Origin: Dryocola boscaweniae
GTDB taxonomy: Bacteria; Pseudomonadota; Gammaproteobacteria; Enterobacterales; Enterobacteriaceae
NCBI RefSeq assembly: GCF_025215095.1
Contig: NZ_JALHAP010000068.1
Location: forward strand, 46,232 to 110,231
Direction of reading: 5' to 3'
DNA: 64,000 nt
The notes beneath the pieces were generated by a model. That model was not told the DNA's origin, did not search any database, and worked only from the letters and a program-made list of their open reading frames with translations. Positions 39,885 to 49,986 of this stretch are shown one piece after another; within the stretch, counting starts at the first letter, position 1; every line of letters starts with the position of its first letter. Both the position numbers and the translations under genes were made by a program.

Positions 39885-40810
39885 AGATTATTCGTGCCGG
39901 GATGCACACTTCTGTGCAGGATAGTGGGCGCTATGGTTATCGCCAACTGGGCGTCAGCCGCTGCGGCGCGCTGGATGGACCCGCTTTGCGCATCGCCAAT
40001 TTGCTGGTGGGGAATAATCCTGAAAGCGCCGCACTGGAAATTACGCTTGGCCAGTGCGTCATTGAGTTTACGCAGGACGGCTGGTTTGCTTTAACAGGCG
40101 CGGGCTGCCATGCGGATCTGGACGGACATGCAGTCTGGACCGGATGGCGGCTGCCGGTAAAAGCCGGGCAACAGCTACGACTCAAATCGCCGGAAAGGGG
40201 GATGCGCAGCTACGTAGCCGTTGCGGGCGGGCTGGATATTCCTTTGCTGATGGGGTCAGCGAGTACCGATTTAAAAGCGCAGATTGGAGGCTTCTCCGGC
40301 CGTTTGCTGCAAGATGGCGATACGATTCCGCTTTTGCCGCCAAAACGCCACTTCCGCGAAGCGCGTGGTGTAAAACAACTGCTGTGGGGCAACCGTATTC
40401 GCGCGCTCCCGGGCCCTGAATATCACGAGTTCAGCCAGGGCGCTCAGGATAGTTTCTGGCGTTTGCCCTGGCAGCTAAGCCCGCAGAGCAACCGCATGGG
40501 CTATCGTTTTCAGGGACAACGTTTAGAGCGCAACACCGATCGTGAGTTGTTATCCCACGGTTTATTACCGGGCGTGGTGCAGGTGCCGCATAACGGACAG
40601 CCGATTGTCCTGATGAACGATGCGCAAACAACCGGCGGCTACCCGAGAATCGCCTGTGTGATTGAAGCGGACATGTTCCACCTTGCGCAGCTACGGCTGG
40701 GAGAGCCTATCCACTTTGTGCAATGCACGCTGGAAGAAGCGCTTAAAGCACGCCGCGATCAGCAGCTCTATCTGGATCAACTGGCCTGGCGGCTTAATGA
40801 CGATGATTGA
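39878..40810 (+). CDS. pxpC: 5-oxoprolinase subunit C
   Basis: PxpC is the KipA/biotin-dependent-carboxylase-like partner of PxpB, 310 residues from a GTG start overlapping pxpB. It contains [20 protein letters not shown], MDPxAL-like [22 protein letters not shown]-like [21 protein letters not shown] and [12 protein letters not shown]. The sequence is intact. The pxpA gene that encodes the third, LamB/YcsF-family subunit is missing between here and nei, so activity depends on pxpA elsewhere. Confidence 0.94.
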   Translation: MLKIIRAGMHTSVQDSGRYGYRQLGVSRCGALDGPALRIANLLVGNNPESAALEITLGQCVIEFTQDGWFALTGAGCHADLDGHAVWTGWRLPVKAGQQLRLKSPERGMRSYVAVAGGLDIPLLMGSASTDLKAQIGGFSGRLLQDGDTIPLLPPKRHFREARGVKQLLWGNRIRALPGPEYHEFSQGAQDSFWRLPWQLSPQSNRMGYRFQGQRLERNTDRELLSHGLLPGVVQVPHNGQPIVLMNDAQTTGGYPRIACVIEADMFHLAQLRLGEPIHFVQCTLEEALKARRDQQLYLDQLAWRLNDDD

Positions 40811-40828
40811 TTTAATCCGGGAGCGATG

Positions 40829-41620
40829 ATGCCTGAAGGACCGGAAATTAGACGAGCGGCAGACGCTCTTGAAGCTGCCGTTTTAAATAAACCGTTAACC
40901 GATGTCTGGTTTGCTTTTCCCGAATTAAAAATATTTGAAGAAGCTTTGATAGGGCAAAAAGTTGAGCGAATAGAAACGCGTGGAAAAGCATTACTCACGC
41001 GCTTCTCAAACGGGAAGACCTTATACAGCCACAATCAGCTCTATGGCGTATGGCGTGTGGTGAATTCGGGAGAAGCGCCGGTAACCACGCGCGTGCTGCG
41101 AGTAAAATTGCAAACGGCGGACAAAGCTATCTTGCTTTACAGCGCCTCCGATATTGCCATGCTCGATGATGAACAACTGGTGAAGCATCCTTTTTTGCTG
41201 CGTGTCGGTCCGGATGTTCTGGATTTAACGCTAACGGCGCAGCAGGTGAAAGAGCGCCTGTTGTCGCCGAGGTTTCGTAAGCGGCAATTCAGCGGCCTGT
41301 TATTGGATCAGGCATTTCTCGCGGGGTTAGGGAATTATCTGCGGGTGGAGATTCTCTGGTACGTTGGGCTCGCGGCTCATCATAAAGCGCAGGATTTAAG
41401 CGACGAACAGCTCGACAGGCTCGCAAATGCGCTGCTGGATATCCCGCGTTTTTCGTACAATACGCGTGGCAGCGTGGATGAAAATAAACATCACGGCGCG
41501 ATTTTTAGCTTTAAAGTGTTTCATCGTGCAGGAAAAAAATGCGAGCGTTGCGGCGGGGTGATAGAGAAAACGATGCTGTCTTCGCGGCCTTTTTACTGGT
41601 GTTCCCGTTGCCAGCGTTAA
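40829..41620 (+). CDS. nei: Endonuclease VIII
   Basis: Nei is a DNA glycosylase/AP lyase for oxidised pyrimidines. After Met removal it begins [17 protein letters not shown]: Pro is the Schiff-base nucleophile and Glu the acid. Helix-two-turn-helix and the C-terminal zinc finger [25 protein letters not shown] close the 263-residue protein, the E. coli length. Two ATGs are adjacent (40826, 40829); only the second leaves Pro at the N-terminus, so it must be the functional start. The gene follows pxpC after 18 bases with its own GGGAG site. Confidence 0.96.
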   Translation: MPEGPEIRRAADALEAAVLNKPLTDVWFAFPELKIFEEALIGQKVERIETRGKALLTRFSNGKTLYSHNQLYGVWRVVNSGEAPVTTRVLRVKLQTADKAILLYSASDIAMLDDEQLVKHPFLLRVGPDVLDLTLTAQQVKERLLSPRFRKRQFSGLLLDQAFLAGLGNYLRVEILWYVGLAAHHKAQDLSDEQLDRLANALLDIPRFSYNTRGSVDENKHHGAIFSFKVFHRAGKKCERCGGVIEKTMLSSRPFYWCSRCQR

Positions 41621-41622
41621 AT

Positions 41623-41697
41623 CTGGCGGATGACGCTTATCTGCCCTACGTTCGCCTGAACAATCGTAGGGCGGATAAGCAATGCGCCATCCGCCAG
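41623..41697. repeat. REP pair between nei and gltA
   Basis: Two inverted REP-type units (ctggcggatgacgcttat and the ggcggataagc...atccgccag arm) face each other around a short spacer. This is a typical BIME between converging genes. It may serve as a DNA gyrase or mRNA 3'-end element. Confidence 0.8.
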
Positions 41698-41704
41698 TCG
41701 GAGC

Positions 41705-42991
41705 TTATTTTTTCAAATCGGATTTGAAATCACGCTGCTCGTAGCCGGTATACAACTGGCGTGGACGGGCGATTTTGATGCCGTCGTCGTGCATTTCATT
41801 CCAGTGCGCAATCCAGCCCACGGTACGCGCCATCGCGAAGATAACGGTAAACATGGAAGAAGGAATGCCCATCGCTTTCAGGATGATGCCGGAGTAGAAG
41901 TCCACGTTCGGGTAGAGTTTCTTCTCGATGAAGTACGGGTCGTTAAGGGCGATATGCTCAAGCTCCATCGCCACTTCCAGCAGGCTGTTATCTTTCAGAT
42001 TCAGCTCTTTAAGCACTTCATGGCAGGTTTCACGCATTACGGTGGCACGCGGGTCGTAGTTTTTGTACACGCGGTGACCAAAGCCCATCAGACGGAAAGA
42101 ATCGTTCTTATCTTTCGCGCGGCGGATGAATTCCGGAATGTGTTCAACGCTGCTGATTTCTTCGAGCATTTTCAGTGCGGCTTCGTTAGCGCCACCGTGT
42201 GCAGGCCCCCACAGGGAAGCAATACCGGCAGCGATACAGGCGAATGGGTTTGCGCCCGAGGAACCTGCGGTACGAACGGTTGAGGTGGATGCGTTTTGCT
42301 CGTGGTCGGCGTGTAGGATCAGAATTCTGTCCATTGCGCGTTCCAGAATTGGGTTAACTTCGTATTTCTCGCACGGCGTGGAGAACATCATATTCAGGAA
42401 GTTGCCGGCATAGGATAGATCGTTGCGCGGATAAACGAACGGCTGACCAATGGAGTACTTGTAGCACATCGCGGCGACGGTCGGCATTTTGGACAGCAGA
42501 CGGAAAGCCGCGATATCGCGATGGCGCGGATTATTTACATCCAGGGAATCGTGATAGAAGGCGGCCAGCGCGCCGGTTACGCCGCACAGAACGGCCATTG
42601 GGTGTGAGTCACGACGGAAACCGTGGAACAGGCGAGTGATCTGCTCATGGATCATGGTGTGGCGAGTGACGGTGGTCTGGAATTCTTCGAACCCTTCCTG
42701 AGTCGGCTTTTCGCCGTACAGCAGGATGTAACATACTTCAAGATAGCTGGAGTGGGTCGCCAGTTGATCAATAGGGAAACCACGGTGTAGCAGGATACCT
42801 TCGTCACCGTCGATAAAGGTGATTTTTGATTCGCATGATGCGGTGGAGGTGAAACCCGGATCAAAAGTAAACACACCTTTAGAACCAAGACTACGGATAT
42901 CAATTACATCCTGACCGAGCGTGCCTTTTAGCACATCCAGTTCGAGAGCATCATCACCGTTATAGGTGAGGGTTGCTTTTTTATCAGCCAT
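41705..42991 (-). CDS. gltA: Citrate synthase (type II)
   Basis: GltA condenses oxaloacetate and acetyl-CoA, the entry step of the TCA cycle. The 428 residues match the hexameric NADH-sensitive enzyme of enterobacteria. Catalytic motifs are [45 protein letters not shown] and the Asp in the PNVDFYSG region. It is divergent from sdhC across a 659-base control region, so TCA entry and the sdh-suc operon can be regulated together. Confidence 0.97.
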   Translation of the reverse strand: MADKKATLTYNGDDALELDVLKGTLGQDVIDIRSLGSKGVFTFDPGFTSTASCESKITFIDGDEGILLHRGFPIDQLATHSSYLEVCYILLYGEKPTQEGFEEFQTTVTRHTMIHEQITRLFHGFRRDSHPMAVLCGVTGALAAFYHDSLDVNNPRHRDIAAFRLLSKMPTVAAMCYKYSIGQPFVYPRNDLSYAGNFLNMMFSTPCEKYEVNPILERAMDRILILHADHEQNASTSTVRTAGSSGANPFACIAAGIASLWGPAHGGANEAALKMLEEISSVEHIPEFIRRAKDKNDSFRLMGFGHRVYKNYDPRATVMRETCHEVLKELNLKDNSLLEVAMELEHIALNDPYFIEKKLYPNVDFYSGIILKAMGIPSSMFTVIFAMARTVGWIAHWNEMHDDGIKIARPRQLYTGYEQRDFKSDLKK

Positions 42992-43391
42992 TTACGGTCT
43001 CCTTAGCGCCTTATTTCTTAAGACTGCAGGGTACCCGATTTGCATTCAAACCCGTGGAAATCATTACCAGTTTGTTATTTGGCTCTCAGCTCTGTTTTGA
43101 AAGGGATACAGCCAGGGTACAGAGCGATGGGCGCTTGCAGGTAACGCAGCCACGCAGGCGAAAAAACAGCAAATCAGGGGGTTAGCAGTCCATATCATTC
43201 AAACCTGTGTACCACTAATAACTGTCCTGATTGACGGGGTCAATACCGACACACTGTTACATAACTTATTCTCAGGTGAAAGGCTGACCCTATAACTTTT
43301 GCGAATTATACGGCTTTTCTGGCCTTGTTTGTAACAATAATGTTTAACTTTTGTCAAATCAGATGATTAAATTTTAAAATAATGTTGTTAT
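42992..43391. other. gltA leader half of the gltA-sdhC control region
   Basis: No gene is seen. A perfect TATAAT on the minus strand at 43310-43305 is a candidate gltA -10, with a weak TTGTTA element 20 bases further up; this would give a gltA leader of about 300 bases, like the long leader in E. coli. AT-rich tracts around 43330-43390 with TGTTTAAC-type words may bind ArcA. Confidence 0.45.
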
Positions 43392-43407
43392 CGTGATCCT
43401 GGTCACT
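43392..43407. promoter_or_regulatory. CRP site in the gltA-sdhC region
   Basis: CGTGA-TCCTGG-TCACT keeps the perfect inner GTGA-N6-TCAC of the CRP consensus and lies about 85 bases before the inferred sdh transcription start. CRP activates sdh in E. coli. Confidence 0.7.
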
Positions 43408-43444
43408 GTTCAGAGCAAAACCCTTCAAACTATATGTAGGTTAA

Positions 43445-43480
43445 TTGTAATGATTTTGTGAAGAGCCTATACTGCCGCCA
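43445..43480 (+). promoter_or_regulatory. sdhC promoter
   Basis: TTGTAA at 43445-43450 and TATACT at 43468-43473 are separated by 17 bases, placing the transcription start near 43480 and leaving a leader of about 170 bases before sdhC. In E. coli this leader region is the target of small RNAs such as Spot 42 and RyhB; individual pairing sites were not verified here. Confidence 0.7.
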
Positions 43481-43650
43481 GGTCTCCGGAATACCCTGCC
43501 ACCGGGTGCCACCCAGCGTTGTAGCCAGTTTTTTGGCATCTGGACGTAGCTGTTTTTGCATGACGCACAGTTATAGAAAGTTCACGCTGTCTGACCCCGC
43601 CTGCAGATCCGGAGGAAGGAAACAATAAGAACAGCATGTGGGCGCTATTC

Positions 43651-44040
43651 ATGATAAAAAATGCGAAGAAACAAAGACCTGTCAATCTGGATCTCACAAC
43701 GATCCAATTTCCCGTGACTGCCATCGCTTCCATCCTCCATCGTGTATCCGGCGTGATCACCTTTGTGGCTGTTGGCATTCTGCTTTGGCTGTTGGGTCTG
43801 TCACTCTCCTCCCCGGAAGGTTTTCTCTCTGCTTCATCAATAATGAGCAGCTTCTTTGTTAAATTCATAATGTGGGGCATTCTGACGGCTCTTGCCTATC
43901 ACGTGGTTGGCGGCGTTCGCCATATGCTGATGGACGTGGGCTATCTGGAAGAAACTCTGCAAGCGGGCAAACGATCCGCAACGCTTTCCTTTGTTATTAC
44001 CGTCGTGCTTTCAATTCTTGCAGGAGTCCTCGTATGGTAA
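43651..44040 (+). CDS. sdhC: Succinate dehydrogenase cytochrome b556 subunit
   Basis: SdhC anchors complex II in the inner membrane, binds heme b and helps form the quinone site. The 129 residues start [15 protein letters not shown] and have three membrane helices. The heme-ligand histidine is in [11 protein letters not shown] (His84 by the E. coli numbering), and SILHRVSG carries quinone-site residues. An in-frame ATG 15 bases upstream is possible but not supported by homology. It overlaps sdhD by 7 bases. Confidence 0.96.
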   Translation: MIKNAKKQRPVNLDLTTIQFPVTAIASILHRVSGVITFVAVGILLWLLGLSLSSPEGFLSASSIMSSFFVKFIMWGILTALAYHVVGGVRHMLMDVGYLEETLQAGKRSATLSFVITVVLSILAGVLVW

Positions 44041-44381
44041 GCAATGCCTCCGCATTAGGTCGCAATGGCGTGCATGACTTTTTGCTGGTTCGTGCCACCG
44101 CCATCGTAATCACCCTGTACATCATCTATATGATTGGCTTCTTCGCTGTCACTGGCGAATTAACCTATGAGGTCTGGAGTGGGTTCTTCGCCTCCGCCTT
44201 CACCAAAGTGTTCACCCTGCTGACATTGTTCTCTATTTTGATCCATGCCTGGATTGGCATGTGGCAGGTGTTGACCGACTACGTTAAATCAGTAGCGATT
44301 CGCCTTGGGCTGCAATTGCTGATTGTTGTAGCACTGCTGGTTTACGTCATTTATGGATTTGTTGTGGTGTGGGGTGTGTAA
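44034..44381 (+). CDS. sdhD: Succinate dehydrogenase membrane anchor subunit
   Basis: SdhD is the second membrane anchor of complex II. The 115 residues, from [20 protein letters not shown], have three hydrophobic helices; the heme ligand histidine is in [11 protein letters not shown] and the quinone-site tyrosine in LTDYVKS. The start lies inside the sdhC end (7-base overlap) and the stop overlaps sdhA by one base. The longer in-frame reading from 43872 is an sdhC shadow. Confidence 0.96.
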   Translation: MVSNASALGRNGVHDFLLVRATAIVITLYIIYMIGFFAVTGELTYEVWSGFFASAFTKVFTLLTLFSILIHAWIGMWQVLTDYVKSVAIRLGLQLLIVVALLVYVIYGFVVVWGV

Positions 44382-46147
44382 TGAATTTACCAGTCAGAGA
44401 GTTTGATGCTGTCGTCATCGGTGCCGGCGGCGCAGGTATGCGCGCCGCGCTGCAAATTTCACAAAAGGGCCAGAGTTGCGCCTTGCTGTCAAAAGTTTTC
44501 CCAACTCGTTCCCATACCGTATCTGCACAGGGCGGCATTACCGTAGCGCTTGGTAATACCCATGAAGATAACTGGGAATGGCATATGTATGACACGGTAA
44601 AAGGTTCCGATTACATCGGTGACCAGGATGCCATTGAATATATGTGTAAAACCGGCCCGGAAGCGATTCTGGAGCTGGAGCATATGGGTCTGCCGTTCTC
44701 CCGTCTTGATGATGGAAAAATTTATCAGCGTCCGTTTGGCGGCCAGTCGAAAAACTTCGGCGGCGAGCAGGCGGCACGTACCGCAGCGGCAGCTGACCGC
44801 ACAGGTCATGCCCTTTTGCACACGCTGTATCAACAGAACCTGAAAAACAAAACGACGATTTTCTCCGAGTGGTATGCGCTGGATCTGGTGAAAAACGACG
44901 ATGGCGCAGTAGTAGGCTGTACCGCGCTGTGCATTGAAACCGGTGAAGTCGTTTACTTCAAAGCTAAGGCAACCGTGCTGGCGACTGGCGGCGCAGGCCG
45001 TATTTATCAGTCCACGACTAACGCCCACATCAACACCGGCGACGGTGTCGGCATGGCGCTGCGCGCAGGCGTTCCAGTGCAGGATATGGAAATGTGGCAG
45101 TTCCACCCAACCGGTATCGCCGGGGCCGGGGTTCTGGTCACTGAAGGGTGCCGTGGCGAAGGTGGTTATCTGTTGAATAAACACGGCGAGCGCTTTATGG
45201 AGCGTTATGCGCCAAACGCAAAAGACCTGGCGGGTCGCGACGTGGTGGCTCGTTCCATCATGATCGAAATCCGTGAAGGCCGCGGCTGCGACGGCCCGTG
45301 GGGGCCGCATGCCAAGCTGAAACTCGATCACCTGGGTAAAGAAGTGCTTGAGTCCCGTCTGCCGGGTATTCTGGAGCTGTCCCGCACCTTCGCACACGTT
45401 GACCCGGTTAAAGAACCTATCCCGGTCATTCCAACCTGCCACTATATGATGGGCGGTATTCCGACCAAAGTAACCGGCCAGGCGCTGACGGTGAATGAGC
45501 AGGGTGAAGACGTTGTAATTCCGGGCCTGTTCGCAGTAGGTGAAATCGCCTGCGTATCGGTACACGGCGCTAACCGCTTGGGCGGCAACTCGCTGCTTGA
45601 CCTGGTGGTGTTCGGCCGTGCGGCTGGTTTGCATCTGCTGGAATCTATCGCCGAGCAGGGCGAGTTGCGCGATGCATCCGAAGAGCAGATTAATGCCGCT
45701 CTGGAACGCCTTAACCGCTGGAATGGCAACCGCGACGGTGAAGACCCGGTTCAAATCCGTAAAGCGCTTCAGGAATGTATGCAGCATAACTTCTCGGTAT
45801 TCCGCGAAGGCGATGCGATGGCCAAAGGGCTTGAACAACTGAAGGTTATCCGCGAGCGTCTGAAAAACGCTCGTCTGGACGATACTTCCAGCGAATTCAA
45901 CACCCAGCGCGTTGAGTGCCTGGAGCTGGATAACCTGATGGAAACCGCTTTTGCTACCGCCGTTTCCGCTAATTTCCGCACTGAAAGCCGTGGCGCGCAT
46001 AGCCGCTTCGACTACCCGGACCGTGACGATGCGAACTGGCTGTGCCACAGCCTGTACCTGCCAGAGTCGGAAAGCATGACCCGCCGTGAGGTGAACATGC
46101 AGCCGAAACTGCGTCCGGCATTCCCACCAAAAGTGCGTACTTACTAA
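44381..46147 (+). CDS. sdhA: Succinate dehydrogenase flavoprotein subunit
   Basis: SdhA oxidises succinate to fumarate with covalently bound FAD. The 588 residues include the dinucleotide fold [13 protein letters not shown], the FAD-attachment histidine in [11 protein letters not shown] (residue 45), and catalytic segments [34 protein letters not shown] and CHYMMGGI. Length equals E. coli. A 598-codon ORF on the opposite strand is a codon-bias shadow. Confidence 0.98.
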   Translation: MNLPVREFDAVVIGAGGAGMRAALQISQKGQSCALLSKVFPTRSHTVSAQGGITVALGNTHEDNWEWHMYDTVKGSDYIGDQDAIEYMCKTGPEAILELEHMGLPFSRLDDGKIYQRPFGGQSKNFGGEQAARTAAAADRTGHALLHTLYQQNLKNKTTIFSEWYALDLVKNDDGAVVGCTALCIETGEVVYFKAKATVLATGGAGRIYQSTTNAHINTGDGVGMALRAGVPVQDMEMWQFHPTGIAGAGVLVTEGCRGEGGYLLNKHGERFMERYAPNAKDLAGRDVVARSIMIEIREGRGCDGPWGPHAKLKLDHLGKEVLESRLPGILELSRTFAHVDPVKEPIPVIPTCHYMMGGIPTKVTGQALTVNEQGEDVVIPGLFAVGEIACVSVHGANRLGGNSLLDLVVFGRAAGLHLLESIAEQGELRDASEEQINAALERLNRWNGNRDGEDPVQIRKALQECMQHNFSVFREGDAMAKGLEQLKVIRERLKNARLDDTSSEFNTQRVECLELDNLMETAFATAVSANFRTESRGAHSRFDYPDRDDANWLCHSLYLPESESMTRREVNMQPKLRPAFPPKVRTY

Positions 46148-46162
46148 TAGCGGAGCAAAGTG

Positions 46163-46879
46163 ATGAAACTCGAATTCTCTATTTATCGCTACAACCCGGA
46201 CGTTGACGATGCTCCGCGTATGCAGGAGTACACACTGGAAGGGGAAGAAGGGCGCGACATGATGTTGCTCGACGCGCTTATTCAACTGAAAGAAAAAGAT
46301 CCGACGCTGGCGTTTCGCCGCTCGTGCCGTGAAGGCGTTTGTGGCTCTGACGGCGTGAACATGAACGGTAAAAACGGTCTGGCCTGTATCACGCCAATCT
46401 CAGCGCTCGGTAATGGAAAACAGAAGATTGTTATCCGCCCGCTGCCAGGATTGCCGGTTGTCAGGGATCTGGTAGTGGACATGGGACAATTCTATGCCCA
46501 ATATGAGAAGATTAAACCTTACCTGTTGAATAATGGGCAAAATCCACCCGCTCGCGAGCATTTACAGTCGCCAGAGCAGCGTGAAAAACTGGATGGTCTG
46601 TACGAATGCATTTTGTGCGCCTGCTGCTCGACCTCCTGCCCGTCGTTCTGGTGGAACCCGGATAAGTTCATCGGTCCGGCAGGTTTACTGGCGGCTTATC
46701 GCTTCCTGATTGATAGCCGTGATACTGAGACCGCCAGTCGTCTGGATGGGATCAGCGATGCTTTCAGCGTATTCCGCTGCCATAGCATCATGAACTGCGT
46801 CAGTGTATGTCCTAAGGGGCTGAACCCGACGAAAGCCATCGGCCATATCAAGTCGATGCTGTTGCAAAGAAGCGCTTAA
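46163..46879 (+). CDS. sdhB: Succinate dehydrogenase iron-sulfur subunit
   Basis: SdhB passes electrons from SdhA to the quinone site through three Fe-S clusters. The 238 residues have the 2Fe-2S cysteines in RRSCREGVCGSDGVNMNGKN followed by GLAC, and the 4Fe-4S and 3Fe-4S cysteines in CILCACCSTSCPS and CHSIMNCVSVCPKG. The ATG at 46163 follows CGGAG; a GTG one codon earlier is less likely. A 285-base gap with palindromes follows before sucA. Confidence 0.97.
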   Translation: MKLEFSIYRYNPDVDDAPRMQEYTLEGEEGRDMMLLDALIQLKEKDPTLAFRRSCREGVCGSDGVNMNGKNGLACITPISALGNGKQKIVIRPLPGLPVVRDLVVDMGQFYAQYEKIKPYLLNNGQNPPAREHLQSPEQREKLDGLYECILCACCSTSCPSFWWNPDKFIGPAGLLAAYRFLIDSRDTETASRLDGISDAFSVFRCHSIMNCVSVCPKGLNPTKAIGHIKSMLLQRSA

Positions 46880-46890
46880 TAAGAGAAGCA

Positions 46891-46960
46891 TTGGCGGATG
46901 GCGCAGGCTTATCCGCCCTACGGAGAAAGGTAGGGTGGATAAACGAAGAGCCATCCACCA
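46891..46960. repeat. REP pair in the sdhB-sucA gap
   Basis: Two REP-like units in opposite orientation (ttggcggatggcgcaggctt with atccgcc, and gggtggataa...ccatccacca) form a BIME 12 bases after sdhB. Such intercistronic REPs in E. coli protect upstream mRNA from 3' exonucleases, which would favour sdhCDAB over sucABCD mRNA. Confidence 0.75.
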
Positions 46961-46962
46961 CA

Positions 46963-47069
46963 CGGCTCCCGGGACGGGAGCCATGCAGGAAACCTTTAAA
47001 AACTGCCCTACGTAACCTCGTATAGCGACAGTTTTTAAAGGTTCCTTCGCGGGCCGTCTTACTACGGCA
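46963..47069. repeat. Composite palindromic element in the sdhB-sucA gap
   Basis: Three perfect inverted repeats follow the REP pair. They are ggctccc/gggagcc (46964-46982), a 15-base stem aacctttaaaaactg/cagtttttaaaggtt (46991-47043) with a 23-base loop holding tacg/cgta, and gccgt/acggc (47054-47069). I cannot assign it to REP, ERIC or another named enterobacterial repeat. No T run follows, so it is not an ordinary terminator. A CTATAGT -10-like word for sucA follows near 47117-47123. Confidence 0.65.
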
Positions 47070-47164
47070 ACAGGTCCGCTGAAAGTGAACCCTGGAATGT
47101 GTACCAAACGTGTACGCTATAGTTATCCACGCGATTTAAGCAGATAAATGCTTAAGGGATCACG

Positions 47165-49972
47165 ATGCAGAACGGCGAAATGAAAGCCTGGCTGGATTCC
47201 TCTTACCTGGCGGGTGCGAACCAGTCCTGGATAGAGCAGCTCTATGAAGACTTCTTAACCGATCCTGACTCTGTTGATGCGCACTGGCGCTCAATGTTCC
47301 AGCAGTTACCTGGAACCGGAGCCAGACCGGATCAATTCCATTCTAAAACACGTGATTATTTCCGTCGTCTGGCGAAGGATGCCTCACGTTATTCAACCGC
47401 GATTACCGACCCTGACACTGACGTTAAGCAAGTTAAAGTGCTGCAGCTTATTAACGCATGGCGCTTCCGTGGTCATCAGGCGGCTAATCTCGATCCGCTC
47501 GGCCTGTGGAAACAGGATGCGGTTCCCGATCTCTCTCCGGCTTTTCACAATCTGACGGATGCCGATCTTCAGGAAACCTTTAACGTAGGTTCTTTTGCCG
47601 GCGGCAAAGAAACCATGAAGCTTGCCGATCTGATAGACGCGCTGAAACAAACCTACGGCGGCTCCATCGGTGCGGAATACATGCACATCACCAACACCGA
47701 AGAGAAACGCTGGATTCAGCAGCGTATTGAATCGGTAGTCGGGCACTCCACCTTCACCAGCGAAGAGAAAAAACGCTTCCTGAACGAGCTGACCGCGGCC
47801 GAAGGTCTGGAGCGTTATCTGGGGGCGAAATTCCCGGGCGCGAAACGCTTCTCGCTGGAAGGCGGCGACGCGCTGGTGCCAATGCTCAAAGAAATGATCC
47901 GCCATGCGGGCAAGAGCGGCACGCGTGAAGTGGTGCTGGGGATGGCGCACCGTGGCCGCCTCAACGTGCTGATTAACGTATTAGGCAAGAAACCGCAGGA
48001 CCTGTTCGACGAGTTCGCGGGCAAGCATAAAGAACATCTCGGTACTGGCGATGTGAAGTACCACATGGGCTTCTCATCCGATGTTGAAACCGAAGGCGGC
48101 CTGGTTCATCTGGCGCTGGCGTTTAACCCGTCGCACCTGGAAATTGTTAGCCCGGTTGTTATCGGTTCTGTTCGTGCGCGTCTGGATCGTCTGGACAAAC
48201 CGGGCAGCAACCAGGTTCTGCCGATCACCATTCATGGCGATGCTGCGGTAGCGGGTCAGGGCGTGGTTCAGGAAACCCTGAACATGTCCAAAGCACGTGG
48301 TTACGAAGTGGGCGGTACCGTTCGCATCGTTATTAACAACCAGATTGGTTTCACCACCTCCAACCCGCTGGATGCGCGCTCCACGCCGTACTGTACCGAT
48401 ATCGGTAAGATGGTGATGGCGCCGATTTTCCACGTCAATGCAGACGATCCGGAAGCGGTGGCTTTCGTGACCCGTCTGGCCCTGGACTTCCGTAACACCT
48501 TCAAACGCGACGTGTTTATTGACCTGGTTTGCTACCGTCGTCATGGTCATAACGAAGCCGATGAGCCAAGCGCAACTCAGCCAGTGATGTACCAGAAAAT
48601 CAAGAAGCACCCGACGCCGCGTAAGATTTACGCCGACCGTCTGGAGCAGGAAAAACTGGTCACGCTTGAAGACGCTACCGAAATGGTGAATCTCTACCGC
48701 GATGCGCTGGATGCCGGCGAGTGCGTGGTAAAAGAATACCGTCCGATGAACATGCATTCGTTTACCTGGTCGCCATACCTTAACCACGAATGGGATGAAA
48801 GCTACCCGAACAAGGTTGAGATGAAGCGCCTGCAGGAGTTGGCCAAACGCATCAGCACCGCGCCGGAATCCGTTGAAATGCAGTCTCGCGTCGCCAAAAT
48901 CTACAGCGATCGTCAGGAAATGGCGAACGGCGCCAAGAAATTTGACTGGGGCGCGGCTGAAAACCTGGCTTACGCCACGTTGGTTGATGAAGGCGTTTCT
49001 GTGCGTCTGTCTGGCGAAGATGCAGGCCGTGGCACGTTCTTCCACCGTCACGCTGTGATTCACAACCAGACCAACGGTTCTACCTATACTCCGCTTCAGC
49101 ATGTTCACAACAGCCAGGGCGAGTTCAAAGTTTGGGACTCCGTACTGTCTGAGGAAGCTGTACTGGCATTTGAATATGGTTACGCTACCGCTGAGCCACG
49201 CACGCTGACCATCTGGGAAGCCCAGTTCGGCGACTTCGCGAACGGCGCGCAGGTTGTTATCGACCAGTTCATCAGCTCCGGCGAGCAGAAATGGGGCCGT
49301 ATGTGCGGTCTGGTGATGCTGCTGCCGCACGGCTATGAAGGTCAGGGCCCCGAGCACTCTTCTGCGCGTCTGGAACGTTACCTCCAGCTTTGTGCTGAAC
49401 AGAACATGCAGGTTTGCGTACCGTCTACGCCGGCACAGGTTTACCACATGCTGCGTCGTCAGGCGCTGCGCGGTATGCGCCGTCCGCTGGTGGTTATGTC
49501 GCCGAAATCCCTGCTGCGTCATCCGCTGGCGGTTTCCACGCTCGATGAGCTGGCAAACGGCACCTTCCTGCCTGCGATTGGCGAAGTTGATGAGCTGGAT
49601 CCTTCTGCCGTGAAACGCGTGGTAATGTGTTCCGGTAAGGTTTATTACGACCTGCTTGAGCAGCGCCGTAAAAGAGATCAAAAAGATGTGGCGATTGTGC
49701 GCATCGAGCAACTGTATCCATTCCCTCACCAGGCGGTGCAGGAAGCGCTGAAGCCGTTCGCTCACGTGCATGATTTCGTGTGGTGCCAGGAAGAGCCGCT
49801 TAACCAGGGCGCATGGTATTGCAGCCAACACCACTTCCGCGAAGTGATTCCATTTGGATCAGCTCTGCGTTATGCAGGTCGTCCGGCCTCCGCCTCTCCG
49901 GCGGTAGGGTATATGTCCGTTCACCAGAAACAGCAGCAAGATCTGGTTAATGACGCGCTGAACGTCGATTAA
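47165..49972 (+). CDS. sucA: 2-oxoglutarate dehydrogenase E1
   Basis: SucA is the thiamine-diphosphate decarboxylase of the 2-oxoglutarate dehydrogenase complex. The 935 residues are two longer than E. coli, from a small insertion at VVGHSTFTSEEKK. Key segments are the N-terminal E2-binding region (MQNGEMKAWLDSSYLAG), GMAHRGRLNVL, ITIHGDAAVAGQGVVQET, the ThDP motif region INNQIGFTTS, RRHGHNEADEPS and the C-terminal QEEPLNQGAW. sucB follows after 14 bases. Confidence 0.98.
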   Translation: MQNGEMKAWLDSSYLAGANQSWIEQLYEDFLTDPDSVDAHWRSMFQQLPGTGARPDQFHSKTRDYFRRLAKDASRYSTAITDPDTDVKQVKVLQLINAWRFRGHQAANLDPLGLWKQDAVPDLSPAFHNLTDADLQETFNVGSFAGGKETMKLADLIDALKQTYGGSIGAEYMHITNTEEKRWIQQRIESVVGHSTFTSEEKKRFLNELTAAEGLERYLGAKFPGAKRFSLEGGDALVPMLKEMIRHAGKSGTREVVLGMAHRGRLNVLINVLGKKPQDLFDEFAGKHKEHLGTGDVKYHMGFSSDVETEGGLVHLALAFNPSHLEIVSPVVIGSVRARLDRLDKPGSNQVLPITIHGDAAVAGQGVVQETLNMSKARGYEVGGTVRIVINNQIGFTTSNPLDARSTPYCTDIGKMVMAPIFHVNADDPEAVAFVTRLALDFRNTFKRDVFIDLVCYRRHGHNEADEPSATQPVMYQKIKKHPTPRKIYADRLEQEKLVTLEDATEMVNLYRDALDAGECVVKEYRPMNMHSFTWSPYLNHEWDESYPNKVEMKRLQELAKRISTAPESVEMQSRVAKIYSDRQEMANGAKKFDWGAAENLAYATLVDEGVSVRLSGEDAGRGTFFHRHAVIHNQTNGSTYTPLQHVHNSQGEFKVWDSVLSEEAVLAFEYGYATAEPRTLTIWEAQFGDFANGAQVVIDQFISSGEQKWGRMCGLVMLLPHGYEGQGPEHSSARLERYLQLCAEQNMQVCVPSTPAQVYHMLRRQALRGMRRPLVVMSPKSLLRHPLAVSTLDELANGTFLPAIGEVDELDPSAVKRVVMCSGKVYYDLLEQRRKRDQKDVAIVRIEQLYPFPHQAVQEALKPFAHVHDFVWCQEEPLNQGAWYCSQHHFREVIPFGSALRYAGRPASASPAVGYMSVHQKQQQDLVNDALNVD

Positions 49973-49986
49973 TTAAAGGATAAAAA

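Noticed and set aside
44489..46285. 598-codon open frame on the minus strand across sdhA
   Set aside because: It lies fully antisense to sdhA in a GC-rich, codon-biased gene. It has no ribosome site, no recognisable domain, and its product is a Cys/His/Arg-rich shadow of the sdhA codons.
48074..49834. 586-codon open frame on the minus strand across sucA
   Set aside because: An antisense shadow of a highly biased gene. Composition (many His, Arg, Gln) and absence of any family motif argue against a protein.
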